Below are positions 54,543-63,990 of a stretch of 64,000 nucleotides of DNA, piece by piece. The notes beneath the pieces are model-generated. The model saw nothing but the letters and a program-made list of their open reading frames with translations, had not been told where the DNA came from and searched no databases. Source of the DNA: JADKAV01 sp963732355 (GTDB lineage Bacteria; Actinomycetota; Actinomycetes; S36-B12; UBA10799); the NCBI GenBank assembly GCA_963732355.1, contig CAVSZD010000011.1, forward strand, positions 124,001-188,000. The letters run 5' to 3'. Position 1 is the stretch's first letter. Each line of letters opens with the position of its first letter. Both the position numbers and the translations under genes were made by a program.

Positions 54543-56616
54543 CTAACCAGCCACTATCGTGGCGGTGCTCCCCGGCGGGCCGAAGACCGCCAGGTACGCA
54601 CCCGCGGGCGCCTGCTTCGTCGCAGTGACAGAGCCTCCGGAGTCGATCATCGACAGGTCAGCGTCGAACAGCTTCCAGTCGCTCTGACCGGAGATCGTCA
54701 ACGTCGAGGCTGCCGGAACCTTGTACCACTGGGCCAAAGCTCGGGAGCCGATCGTGACCCCGTTGCCTCCCGGCGCCAGGCTGGGCACCGTCTCGGCGGG
54801 CCGCAGGACACTGCTGGCGAACCTTAAGTACTGCTCGCCGCCCTGCATCGAGAAGTCGAAGTCGAACAGGTCCCGGCCCCGCTCAATCGGAATCTGCAGG
54901 AACATCGTGCCGACAGTTTCACTGGTCGTCGCATCGAAGGGAGCGCTTTGGGCCAGAGGGCCTTGGGGTACGAGGTACCCGGACAGGCCGGGAATCGACG
55001 CGATCTCCACGGCGGGGGTGTCGAACAGGGTCCACCACAGCGAGTTGGGGTTCTCGCTGGCCAGCAACCACTTCTTGCCCACCCGGGCCTGCCATGCCGG
55101 CGACAACGAACCCCCCGAGCGGATCCGCTGGCCAAGGGTCATGTCGAAGTAGTACGTCCCGTTCATGCCGATGCTGCGGTGCACCAAGTAGGTGCGGCCC
55201 CACGCCCTGTCCGACCGGATCGAGGTGCCGGGCATGTTGGTGGACCAGAACGCCCCGTTCTTGCGCAACTCGTAGCGGCCGGGATCCTTCACCCACTTCC
55301 CCCCGGTCAGTGTCGCCAGCTTCAGCGACCGATTCTTCGCCTCGGTCACCTTCAGCGACTCGCCACGGGCCAGGAAGGTTCCGGTGATCCGCTTGATGTC
55401 CCGCGGCGTCGCCTTCTGCTTCGCAGGGCATGCCGCTGACCTGTTTCGGCATCGTCTTCACGGCACCGGTCTCGACCAGGGCGTTGAGCAGTACGGTCTG
55501 TGCGACTTTCCCCGCGCCGAAACCACGGCCGGCGCCTTCCACTACGACCGCCAGACCCTGATCCGGGGCGATCGCGAACTGAGCACTGTAGTTGGTGGTC
55601 GCGCCGTTCTTGGTCCAACCCAGCACGCCGGCGGACTTCAACGCCGGTTCCTGCACGCTGTCCCAACCCAAGCCGAAGCCCCCCGCAGGCGGTCCGACCT
55701 GAAGGGTGGTGGTGCCCTGATCCACACCCATCTGCTGGATGGCGGAACTGGACAGGATCCGCTTGCCGCCCACGACACCGTCGCCGGTGAAGACCTTGGC
55801 GAATTGGGCCATGTCGTCGGACGTCGACATCAAACCGCCCGAGGCGAAGAAGTTGGTGATCTCGATCGGCTGGACCTGCCCGCCTTCGATGACCGGCGCC
55901 ACGGTCCCCGGCGCCGGCACGGACGTCTGGTAGCTGGAGTGCCTCATGCCCAACGGCTTCAGGATGTTGGCTTTCACGTAGTCCTGGTACGACACCCCCG
56001 AGACCCGCTCCACCACTACCCCGGCCAAGGTGAAGCAGTCGTTGCAGTAGATGTTCATCGCACCCGGAGTCGTCTTCAGATGCGAGTTCGCCAACCCGGC
56101 CAAGACGCCCTCAGCATAGGACGGGATCGGCTTATAACCCCAGGCGTTAGCGAGGTCCCCTCCCGGCAACCCGGCGGAGTGATTAAGCAGCATCCGAACG
56201 GTGATCTGCTTGTACTGCGGTGACAGCATCGAGAAGTCCGGCACATAACGAACCACCGGGGCGTCCAGCGAGACCTTGCCCTGGTCCACCAGCTGCATCA
56301 CCGCCGTCGCGGTCACCATCTTGCTCACTGAGCCGATCCCGAACTGGGTCGTGGACGACGGTTTCTTGCCGGCCTTATTGACCCGACCGAACGTCTGGCT
56401 CCACACCGTCTTCCCGCCCGATACCAACGCCACTGACGCCGAGGCCGACTTGGTCTTCTTCAACTCCGACCGGACGGCCTTGCGACCCTCTTTGATCGTC
56501 GTGCTGAACGACGCCGGGGGTTGCTTCTTGACGGGCTCCGAGGCCTGGACGGACGGGATCCCACCCAACACCGCCGCGCTGGCCACCGTGACTGTCAGAA
56601 CCTTGGCGATGCGCAT
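54543..56616 (-). pseudogene. Secreted beta-lactamase-like serine hydrolase with C-terminal extension, frameshifted near 55423
   Basis: From ATG 56616 there is a signal peptide (MRIAKVLTVTVASAAVLGG ... VQAS). Then comes a class C / penicillin-binding-like domain with SxxK in GIGSVSKM (Ser96-Lys99) and the YxN motif at Tyr190 (MNIYCNDC). The frame fails at about 55423 (GMPCEAEGD). One base over, the sequence continues KATPRDIKRITGTF and a 270-residue tail with WWTLFDTPAVEIASIPG and TISGQSDWKLFDADLSMIDS, ending at 54543. The total is one base over a multiple of three, about 690 residues. It is likely a cell-wall-active or esterase-type surface enzyme. Part of its tail is duplicated at 56960-57084. 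Confidence 0.85.
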
Positions 56617-56872
56617 GTCGCCGACCTCTCCTGCCACGCGAGGCCGCAGCACAATGACCCGACAGTAGGTGATCAACGGCTGGGCTGTCGAACGCCTAGC
56701 GCCTGACTCAACCTTTCGATGCCGACGACGCCACCTCGTCACAGAACGCCCTCGTCGCCTATTCGCCGAACACGGCGCAGGTGTTGGTCAACGGGAGCAG
56801 TCACTACGTGCAATGGAAGGCGCCAGACACGATCGTGAACGCCGTCCTTCTGGCGGCGCACCGCCAACCGGG

Positions 56873-56950
56873 CGTTGGTTGACGCTCGGGTAGTTGGTTG
56901 ATGTTCGTCGCGCGACGAACCTCAACCAACTGCACGAACCCCATCCAACG
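56873..56950. repeat. Intergenic palindrome family 2, copy G (78 bp)
   Basis: Same length and plan as copy F: CGTTGG outer arm, core arms around GTTGGTTGA and TCAACCAAC, and a 20-nt loop TGTTCGTCGCGCGACGAACC. The left core arm begins GGGTA instead of GTGCA, so the outermost core pairing is weaker. It abuts a duplicated piece of the beta-lactamase-like gene. Confidence 0.95.
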
Positions 56951-56959
56951 GGCCCTGCA

Positions 56960-57084
56960 GGCAAGATCCCGGCCGTGGCCTGCTTCGTCACAGTGCCAGC
57001 CCCGCCGGAGTCGAGCATCGACAGATCGGCGTCTTGCAGTTTCCAGTCGCTCTGACCGGAGATCGTCACCGTCGATGCCGGCCC
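56960..57084 (-). pseudogene. Duplicated C-terminal fragment of the beta-lactamase-like gene
   Basis: On the minus strand this reads STVTISGQSDWKLQDADLSM and LDSGGAGTVTKQATAG, closely matching the tail of the gene ending at 54543 (TISGQSDWKLFDADLSMIDS). The similarity covers about 125 bp and stops at 57084. Nothing else of the gene is present, so this is a stranded fragment left by duplication or deletion beside palindrome copy G. The rest of 56617-57142 shows no gene. Confidence 0.8.
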
Positions 57085-57142
57085 TCTTTCACGCAACAGG
57101 AGCCGAGAATGCGGACGCCTCCACCACGGGTAGCGTGGAGGC

Positions 57143-57523
57143 ATGCAGACGCAACTCGGGCCGATCACCGAATACCCCCTCGACAAGCCCACCCCTGTCA
57201 CGATCGACGGCGAGAAGTACCTGGTGATCCGCACCTCGAAGAACCCCGATGAGGTCTGCGTCGTGAGCGACCGTTGCCCGCATGCCGGACTCAGCCTCAG
57301 TCGCGGTCCCCGTGGCGGATACGAGGACGGGGTCATCACCTGCCCGTGGCACAACTCGCAGTTCGACGTCTGCTCCGGGGAGAACCTCGATTGGACTCCT
57401 GGCTTCGCCGGCGTGACCGCTCCTAAATGGTCGAGAAAGCTCATCGCGATGGGCAAGTCACCGGCACCGTTGACCGTCCTGGCCGCGTCGGTCCGAGACG
57501 GTCAGGTCGTCGTCGACCGTTAA
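57143..57523 (+). CDS. Rieske (2Fe-2S) domain protein
   Basis: This is a 126-residue single-domain Rieske ferredoxin-type protein. The cluster ligands are Cys45/His47 (RCPHAGLSL) and Cys67/His70 (TCPWHNSQFD). No transmembrane or oxygenase catalytic domain is attached, so it probably carries electrons to an unidentified partner. ATG 57143. An SRPBCC-fold gene follows 36 bp downstream, probably cotranscribed. Confidence 0.9.
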   Translation: MQTQLGPITEYPLDKPTPVTIDGEKYLVIRTSKNPDEVCVVSDRCPHAGLSLSRGPRGGYEDGVITCPWHNSQFDVCSGENLDWTPGFAGVTAPKWSRKLIAMGKSPAPLTVLAASVRDGQVVVDR

Positions 57524-57559
57524 GTGCGGCTTACAACATCCAACGAGAGGCCCAAAGAC

Positions 57560-58000
57560 ATGGCGAACGTCTACTTCAAGGTCACGCGTCATCTGTCCCT
57601 GCCGGCAGGTGACGTCTTCGCCGAGTTGATCGACTGGAAGGGCCACGCCAACTGGGTGCCGCTGACTCGGGTCGAGGTTCTCACCGGGGATGGCGGACCG
57701 GGTACCGAATTCGTCGCGACGACCGGCATCGGCCCCTTGGCACTGCCCGACCGCATGCGCGTCGACGAACTCGACCCGGTGGCCATGACCGCCCTCATCA
57801 CCAAGATCGGGCCCCCGCTGACCGGGGTCGTCCACCTGTCCGTCACTTCAACCGGTGAGAGCACATCACGCCTCGACTGGGTCGAAGACATCCAAGTGCG
57901 CGGCGTGCCCCAGTTCCTCTCCAAGCCGCTGGCGGCGGCCGCCCGTATGGGGTTCCGGACGTCAATCAGGCGGATGGCCGCCCTCGTCGCCGTGCACTGA
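57560..58000 (+). CDS. SRPBCC family (polyketide cyclase/dehydrase-like) protein
   Basis: This is a 146-residue protein of the START-like helix-grip fold: the N-terminal VTRHLSLPAGDVFAELIDW, the central WVPLTRVEVLTG and PGTEFVATTG, and the C-terminal long helix. Such proteins bind hydrophobic ligands. ATG 57560 follows GAGAGG. It is downstream of the Rieske gene; the ligand is unknown. Confidence 0.85.
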   Translation: MANVYFKVTRHLSLPAGDVFAELIDWKGHANWVPLTRVEVLTGDGGPGTEFVATTGIGPLALPDRMRVDELDPVAMTALITKIGPPLTGVVHLSVTSTGESTSRLDWVEDIQVRGVPQFLSKPLAAAARMGFRTSIRRMAALVAVH

Positions 58001-58112
58001 CTCACGACCCCGGTCAGTGCTGCCAGCAAGCCGGGCGCCTGCGCGCGCCTTCGACGTCCGCAGTCCGCAAGCCGGAATGATGAACGCGATCCCACCAGAC
58101 AGGAGACTTCCC

Positions 58113-58547
58113 ATGGCCAGCCCCCGATCCGCCGTCGTCTTGATCGCGGCTATGTCGATCGCCGCTCTAGCCGCCTGCTCGAGTTCGTCGTCGAGTTCAG
58201 ACGCGACTCCCGCCGAGACCACCCCGGTAGCCTCGCCCACGGTGGCACCCACCGAGCCCACAGCCACACCGACCGCCTCACCCACAGCCACTGACTCCCT
58301 TTGTAGTGAAGGGGCCATCATGGCCGCCATCCCGGAGGGTTCCGAGATGGTCAAGTACAACTGCGCGAACGTCTCCGGCACGCAGTGGGCTGCCGTCGAG
58401 GTGAACCCCGGCCCGACTGTGTTCTTCCTGCAGGCCAGCGGCGAATCATGGGACGTCTCCACCTCCGATGAGGTGTGCGGAACTGCCAGCGCCGGTCTGC
58501 CCCCGGAGCTACTCGACTACTGCACCCCCGCCGCGTCCAGCAGCTGA
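58113..58547 (+). CDS. Putative lipoprotein with Ser/Pro/Thr-rich linker
   Basis: This is a 144-residue exported lipoprotein. AGGAG precedes ATG 58113, the signal VVLIAAMSIAALAAC has a lipobox Cys, and a disordered linker of Thr/Pro/Ala/Ser follows. The globular end has four cysteines (LCSEGA, YNCANV, EVCGTA, DYCTP) that may form disulfides. No known family. Confidence 0.82.
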   Translation: MASPRSAVVLIAAMSIAALAACSSSSSSSDATPAETTPVASPTVAPTEPTATPTASPTATDSLCSEGAIMAAIPEGSEMVKYNCANVSGTQWAAVEVNPGPTVFFLQASGESWDVSTSDEVCGTASAGLPPELLDYCTPAASSS

Positions 58548-58578
58548 CGTCCCGCCGCCCAAGGTCAGTAAGACCCAG

Positions 58579-60433
58579 TCAGGTGCGGTAGCGCCGAACC
58601 TGCGCGAACGCATCGAATGCGCCGGTGGCGGGGGCGGAGTACCGCAGAGTCAACCGCACCCGGGTGCCGAACGTCCGGATCACCGTCTTGCCGGCCTTCT
58701 TGACAACCTTGATGTTGCGCAGGTCCTTACGCTTGCCGTCCACCTTCAGACTGACCCGCTGACCAGCATCGGTGCGGCAGTTCTTGGGCAACACCACGGT
58801 CTTGCCGCGCTTCTTCAACTTCGCGGGAGGTGTCTTGGCGCAGGACAGTTTCTGGACCCCACGCACAATGGTGAGCGTGCGGGTGACATCCGCGGCGGGC
58901 AGGAAGTCGACATCGCCGGGCTGGCTGGCGACGACCGAACACTCGCCCGCCGCGACGGCGGTGACTTGACCGCCAGAGACCGTGCACGTGGCAGGTGTGC
59001 CACTGGCCAGGGTCACGGGTAGCCCTGAGGTCGCCGTCGCGGTCAGCGGGGCCGAGGAGCCCACGGTCAGTCCATTCGGTGGAGCGAATGTGATGGCCTG
59101 CGACTGCGCCTCGAAATAGCTCGTCGCCTGGACCCGGTCGTCTGCACCATCGGGGCGCACCCACACCGCCGCGAACCGGAACCCGCTGTGGGCTGCGGCA
59201 ATCCTCGGGGTCTTCGTGCCTGCAGCAGTAGCAGACAGACTGATGGGCACACTCCACGTGGCACCGCCGTCCTGGCTGTCCGAACTGAGGATCTGGTTGC
59301 TGGACTTCTGCCACACCGCAGTCAGACGTGTTCCGTCGACGCCAGCGGCGACGTCCGGATTGGCGGCGGGCGTTCCCGGCTCGGAGACACTGCTGGGTCC
59401 GGTCCACGTGTCACCGATACCCTGCGCACTTTGTGCCTGAACGGTGGTGCCGTTGGCCCACACGACCGTGGCCCGGGAACCGTCCGCGGCTCCGGCGATC
59501 TGGGGGGCGGTGCTGCTCTGCCCCGCTGGAGACAGAGCGCTGCGCGGGCGACCAGAACCCATCGGTCAGAGTCCGGGTCTGGATCAGTGACACGCCTACG
59601 TCGACGAATTCCTGCCACACCGCGACGGTGTGGGACCCGTCGGTGTCGATCATGAGGTCAGGATTGCTGGAGTCACGTGCGGGCGTGGACAACGTCTGCG
59701 GCGACGACCATGTCCCGCCACCATTGGTGGAGAACGAGGCGCGGATGGTGTCCCGGCCACCGATGGGCTCCCGCCACAGAGGCAGTGAGCCGCTGACCAT
59801 TCGGCCGACGACACCACCTTGGTACTTCTGGGGACCGTCACATCCGTGGCCAGCGGGACGGCTGGGGCGTACGTGGCACCGGAGTCCGTCGATACGCGTG
59901 CCTGGATCTGGTGGGCTGGGTTCTGGAACTGGGCGAACACGACGACCACCCGGCTGCCGTCGGCGGACATCGTGACCGCTGGCGATGGCGCAGCCCGAAA
60001 GGATGCCAATGCCGACACATCGACCGGAGGCGCCCAGACGCCGTCCGTAAGAGTGACGGTTCGGACGATCTCTTTGTCGGGTGTCTGGAAGTCGACGAAC
60101 GTCGCAACGGCTCGCTGACCGTCCAGCGAGCCGGCCAACTGGATCCCGGAAGAGTCTCCGGTGGGGTTGTTGATGGCCACGGCGGGCGACCAGGTGGCTC
60201 CGTAATCGGTGCTGAACGAGCCAGTGGCACGTTGCTGGAAGTCCGTCGTTGCTGACCCAGGCACTGGTGAGGCGCTTGCCATCGGCTGAACTGACGATCT
60301 GCGCAGAGGAGCCACTACTGGCTGCGGGCGATATGTCGACCGGGGTGAGCCATATGCCATCCGCACCGGCGGGCCCGAGGGCACCGAGCGTCAAGGTGCT
60401 GCCGAGCAGGGCGACAGTGAGGATGACCTTCAT
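58579..60433 (-). pseudogene. Secreted BNR/sialidase-like repeat protein, three frameshifts
   Basis: From ATG 60433 there is a signal peptide (MKVILTVALLGSTLTLGALG) and then bladed repeats with Asp-box-like strands (FSTDYGATWSPAVAINN, VSTDSGATYAPAVPLA, FSTNGGGTWSSPQTLST, SSDSQDGGATWSVPIS). These are read in two alternating frames: shifts near 60250, 59785 and 59545. After the propeller come an Ig-like bacterial domain (SQAITFAPPNGLTVGSSAPL) and a basic C-terminal domain to the stop at 58579. The full protein would be about 618 residues. Each half-frame is otherwise free of stops, which argues for recent indels or sequencing errors. Confidence 0.82.
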
Positions 60434-60537
60434 CGGGCAAGACTAACCTTGAGGCCGGACAACACACATCCTCTGCCGTTGCCAACGTGGGAACCCCGCC
60501 AAATCCACGAACGGCCAAGTGATGACAGCATTGACAT

Positions 60538-61038
60538 GTGACCGGGATCGACAAGCCCGAACTGCGCAGCAGCCCCAGTCGCCGTAGGGCATCGGCACTC
60601 TACGGCCTGATCATCGCCGGTGCCGTGCTGGCAACCTCGGGTACCGAGGAGAGGCTCTGGGCCGTTGCAGCTTCACTGCTGGCGACCCTGGCGGTGTACT
60701 GGCTGGCCGAGACGTACGTGCACTTCATGTCAGAAAGGGCAGTCGAACGGCGTCCACTGGACCGAAGGACCGCTGCGGTGTTAGCCCGCGATGGTCTACC
60801 GCTCATCAGCGCGTCGCTGATACCGCTCGCGGCGCTGCTCGTTGCCGGCCTGGTCGGCCAACCTGTCGCGGGGGCTGCGGATTGGGCGCTGTACGCCACC
60901 ACGGCGGCGCTACTGCTGGAGGGCTACCGGATCAGCCGCGACGCCGGGGTCGTCGGTGTGCGACTGGTTGCAGCAGTCGCGTTCACCGGACTGCTCGGAG
61001 TGGCCATGATCGTCCTCAAGGCTTCGGTGAGCCACTAG
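60538..61038 (+). CDS. Hypothetical membrane protein
   Basis: This is a 166-residue protein with four hydrophobic helices (ALYGLIIAGAVLATSG, LWAVAASLLATLAVYWLAET, LPLISASLIPLAALLVAGLVG, RLVAAVAFTGLLGVAMIVL). The GTG at 60538 is used. A shortened copy of its middle and end lies at 62846-62936. Function unknown. Confidence 0.8.
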   Translation: MTGIDKPELRSSPSRRRASALYGLIIAGAVLATSGTEERLWAVAASLLATLAVYWLAETYVHFMSERAVERRPLDRRTAAVLARDGLPLISASLIPLAALLVAGLVGQPVAGAADWALYATTAALLLEGYRISRDAGVVGVRLVAAVAFTGLLGVAMIVLKASVSH

Positions 61039-61435
61039 CCGCCCGCGTCGGCCTGCCCACCACTCCTTGATCGGCCGGACACCACCGGCCCCAACAGCCA
61101 TCCGGCGCGGCGCACTTCGGATCCCGACTGCGGCACTGCTGGTGATTCTCGGGATGACCGCCGATGATAGTCCGCGTGACGAAACGGGACGATACCCGTC
61201 GTGCATCTGATCCAAGGTCGAAGGCAAGATCGCCTCGATCGATGGCCGGGTGGGTCTGTGGATGCGGATGGGGGAACGACGACCCGCCTAGGCTGGGTCC
61301 GGGCTCGGCCCGGCGGCTACGTGTCACGCAGCCCCAGCCCGCTCACCCACCTCGTGGACCGGTTGAAGGACCAAACGCTGGTGGCTGGGTAGCACGTCGG
61401 GCACCTTGACTTCGAGCGCAGGCTCCAGCAGATGT
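61039..61435. other. Intergenic region resembling the leader of the 63151 gene
   Basis: No convincing gene. CTCCTTGATCGGCCGG (61065-61080) and GTCCGCGTGAC (61161-61171) recur in order at about 62969 and 63143, before the DUF4239-like gene, so this is the matching half of a local duplication from which the downstream gene has been lost. Confidence 0.55.
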
Positions 61436-62677
61436 CTAGGCCGAAGCTGATGGCTTGTCGGACGGCTTGGTGGAGGATCGGGTCGAGGTGGTCGATGACG
61501 CACTGGGGGCCGGTGTCGCCTGTGCCGTGACAAGAGCCTCTTCAAAGGCGGCGATGGTGGCGGCGTCCACCTCTCCGGTGGGCTCGACCCCGAGGTCGCT
61601 CTGGGCCTCCTTGAGCGCGTCGGTGAGCTCGGGGGTCCACCGGCCGTCGACGGGACCGTCCCAGTACCCGGCGAGTTTCAGGGTCTGCTGGAGGGCTGCG
61701 GTGGAGGCGATCTCCTCATCGGCTGCAGTTCCGCCGGCCGCCTCGAGTTCCGTGCGCAAGGCTTCCTCAGTGGCCTTGTCCATCGTCCCGGTCTCGGGCA
61801 ACCCGTTGGCCTTTTGCAGGGCCTCTACGGCCGCGACCGTCTCCGGCCCGTAGATACCGTCGACCTTCCCCTCGTAGAAGCCGGCGTCGGCCAGATCCTT
61901 CTGCAGGGCGACGGTATAGTCGCCCACCGCGGCGGCGGCCTCCTCCTGCTGGGCGTCCGTCGGGCACCCGGCGTCGGCGGACAGGGCCAGCCAGGACACC
62001 TCAAGGGCCACCGCCGCGGCGTTGAACTGCTCGACCGCCTGCACCAGCGGCGTATCGTCGGTGATCCCGGACTGGGCAGTGGTGAAGTCAGCCTCGGCCT
62101 GCTCAACGCGAGCAACGGTCTCCGGATCGGCCGCAGGCTTGGCGCTGGGCACCTGGCTTGGCTCGACCTCGGCCGGGGTCTCTCCCGCTGCCGACGCCTC
62201 GACGGCGACCAGGGCCGCCTCGGCGTCGACGAGGTCCTGCTCGGCCGAGGTGACCTGTTCCCGGGCGCTGATCGCCGCGTCCGCCGCAGCCTTGGCGTCC
62301 TCACCAGGCGTCGCGAGGTCCTTGCCGGCCTCCTTGACGTCGCCCACAGTCGGGGCGGTCTCGTTGAGCAAGTCGCCATAGCGGTCCAGCGCTGTGATGT
62401 AAGAGGAGCTCGCTTCGCAGAACGCGTCAGCGGTGGATGTTGCCTGCGCCTCGGCGTCGGCCAGTGCCTGTTCCTTGGCCGTCACATCCGCCTGCGCGGC
62501 CTCCACCGGGCTCACGGCTGAATCGTCACTGCACCCGGACAACGCCACCAGCAGGAAGCCCGCCGCCATGAACACCATGACACGCAGCGCCCCATCCCAT
62601 CGTCGCTTCGCGGGGGTCCGAGGCCCACGCACGCTACCCGAGGAGTCAGGGGTTCCGGTTGACTGCCAGGTGTCCAT
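61436..62677 (-). CDS. Lipoprotein with two peptidoglycan-binding domains
   Basis: This is a 413-residue exported lipoprotein. After a 34-residue cytoplasmic-type N-terminus there is a hydrophobic segment and lipobox (VFMAAGFLLVALSGC). A long Ala/Glu-rich coiled-coil region spans about 60-230, and two PG_binding_1 repeats follow: ALQKDLADAGFYEGKVDGIY and ALQQTLKLAGYWDGPVDGRW, each with the expected GTMD/GEVD turn later. It ends in a Ser/Thr-rich tail. A later ATG (MVFMAAGFL) is a possible start. It probably spans the wall. Confidence 0.88.
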   Translation of the reverse strand: MDTWQSTGTPDSSGSVRGPRTPAKRRWDGALRVMVFMAAGFLLVALSGCSDDSAVSPVEAAQADVTAKEQALADAEAQATSTADAFCEASSSYITALDRYGDLLNETAPTVGDVKEAGKDLATPGEDAKAAADAAISAREQVTSAEQDLVDAEAALVAVEASAAGETPAEVEPSQVPSAKPAADPETVARVEQAEADFTTAQSGITDDTPLVQAVEQFNAAAVALEVSWLALSADAGCPTDAQQEEAAAAVGDYTVALQKDLADAGFYEGKVDGIYGPETVAAVEALQKANGLPETGTMDKATEEALRTELEAAGGTAADEEIASTAALQQTLKLAGYWDGPVDGRWTPELTDALKEAQSDLGVEPTGEVDAATIAAFEEALVTAQATPAPSASSTTSTRSSTKPSDKPSASA

Positions 62678-62845
62678 GAGGTGCTCCTTGAGTCAGACGT
62701 TGGTGGGCAATTGGCGCCCAGCGCAGCGTCAGGCGACTTCGACGTGGCACGGTGCTCAAATCCTAGCGCGCTGAGTTGAGCGGTCAGTCAGTCTGGCTGC
62801 GGTTCGGTCAGCCCCAGACACCACCAGCAGGCGAGGTCGGAGCTG

Positions 62846-62936
62846 CAAGTCGAAGGGCGTCCACTGAAGCAAAGGAGCGCCGCGGCGATAGCGCGCGATG
62901 GAACATGGTCGTCCTCAAGGCTGCGGTGACCCATTA
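62846..62936 (+). pseudogene. Internally deleted copy of the 60538 membrane-protein gene
   Basis: GGGCGTCCACTGAAGCAAAG and what follows match 60738-60795 of the membrane-protein gene. Then, after a loss of about 200 bp, TCGTCCTCAAGGCTGCGGTG matches its last codons, including the stop. The flanking 62937-63010 also matches the sequence after the intact gene. The rest of 62678-63150 shows no gene. Confidence 0.7.
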
Positions 62937-63150
62937 GCGGCCCTACCGGCCTCATCACCTGAACTCCTTGATCGGCCGGCCCGACACCGGAACCAACAGC
63001 CAGACCAGGAAGCCGACGGGGCGGCGGTTGGTCGGCACCGGCGATGCCGACCGCGACCAGTGCGATGAAGGTGCCACATGCGACCCAGGACCGCGTTTGC
63101 ATTGACGTCCGATCGTCCAACCCCCGCTCAAGCCGTGCCAGTATGTCCGC

Positions 63151-63990
63151 GTGACTCTGGTGGTTCTCAACTGGCTCGGCCTGCTGTTCAGCACAGGGCT
63201 GGGCATATGCGCAGGCATCCTGTTGCGTCGCCATCTGCAGAATCGAGAACCGGCCGTCGAGGGCCAGGAGTCCGGGTCGGGCATGTTCACCGACGCACTG
63301 GCCTACGTCAGCGGCGTCCTTGGAATCATGCTCGGTCTGATGCTCTTCTTCTCGGTCCAGGTATACGAGGAGGTCCGGCAGAGCGCGCGCGAAGAGGCCG
63401 TGGCGCTTGCCGACGTCTTCGAGAGTGCGGACTTCTTCCCCACCTCTCCCGCAGACGAAGTCCGCCGGGACACGATCTGCCTGATGCGCTCGGTGGCCAC
63501 CGACTCCTGGTCGTCCGCCGAGAGCGGCGACCTGACCGGTGACGAGAACACTGCGGCCTGGGCGGGGCAGGTTCGCTCCAGCATCGCCGAGCTGCCGACC
63601 CGCACCTCCACCCAGCAGGAGGCCCAGGCACAGATGATGACTGCCTTCCAGGAGGCGCAGAACGCCCGTCAGAAGCGGATTCTGTCCTCTGTGTTCAACC
63701 TGCCGCTGATCGTGTGGATCGTCATTGACCTGGGCGTCTTCGTGTTCGCCGCCCTGATGATGATCAGCCTGCCCGACCGGCCGCGAACGGCGTTGGTCCT
63801 GATCGGCGCATGCCTGGTGTTCACCATGGGGGTGGTCGGCGCCTTGAGCATGTTCGCCACGCCGTTCACACACCTGGGGGTCTCGGTCAAACCCGGCGAC
63901 ATCGAGGGTGCCCTGGTACGCCTCGAGGACACCTCGTCGTTCCAGGATTGGTCACCGTGCGAGCGCCTGGCGGTCTCGGAGTTCGGCTGA
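63151..63990 (+). CDS. DUF4239-like membrane protein
   Basis: This is a 279-residue protein with the bestrophin-like DUF4239 layout: two N-terminal helices (VVLNWLGLLFSTGLGICAGI, YVSGVLGIMLGLMLFFSVQV), a helical soluble part (EEVRQSAREEAVALADVF), and two C-terminal helices (LPLIVWIVIDLGVFVFAALM, ALVLIGACLVFTMGVVGAL). GTG 63151 is used. Function unknown. Confidence 0.8.
   Translation: MTLVVLNWLGLLFSTGLGICAGILLRRHLQNREPAVEGQESGSGMFTDALAYVSGVLGIMLGLMLFFSVQVYEEVRQSAREEAVALADVFESADFFPTSPADEVRRDTICLMRSVATDSWSSAESGDLTGDENTAAWAGQVRSSIAELPTRTSTQQEAQAQMMTAFQEAQNARQKRILSSVFNLPLIVWIVIDLGVFVFAALMMISLPDRPRTALVLIGACLVFTMGVVGALSMFATPFTHLGVSVKPGDIEGALVRLEDTSSFQDWSPCERLAVSEFG

Noticed and set aside
56788..57456. 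Minus-strand frame of 222 codons covering the Rieske gene and the duplicated fragment
   Set aside because: Only the short stretch at 56960-57084 has real similarity; the rest is antisense to the Rieske gene, whose ligand motifs are intact.
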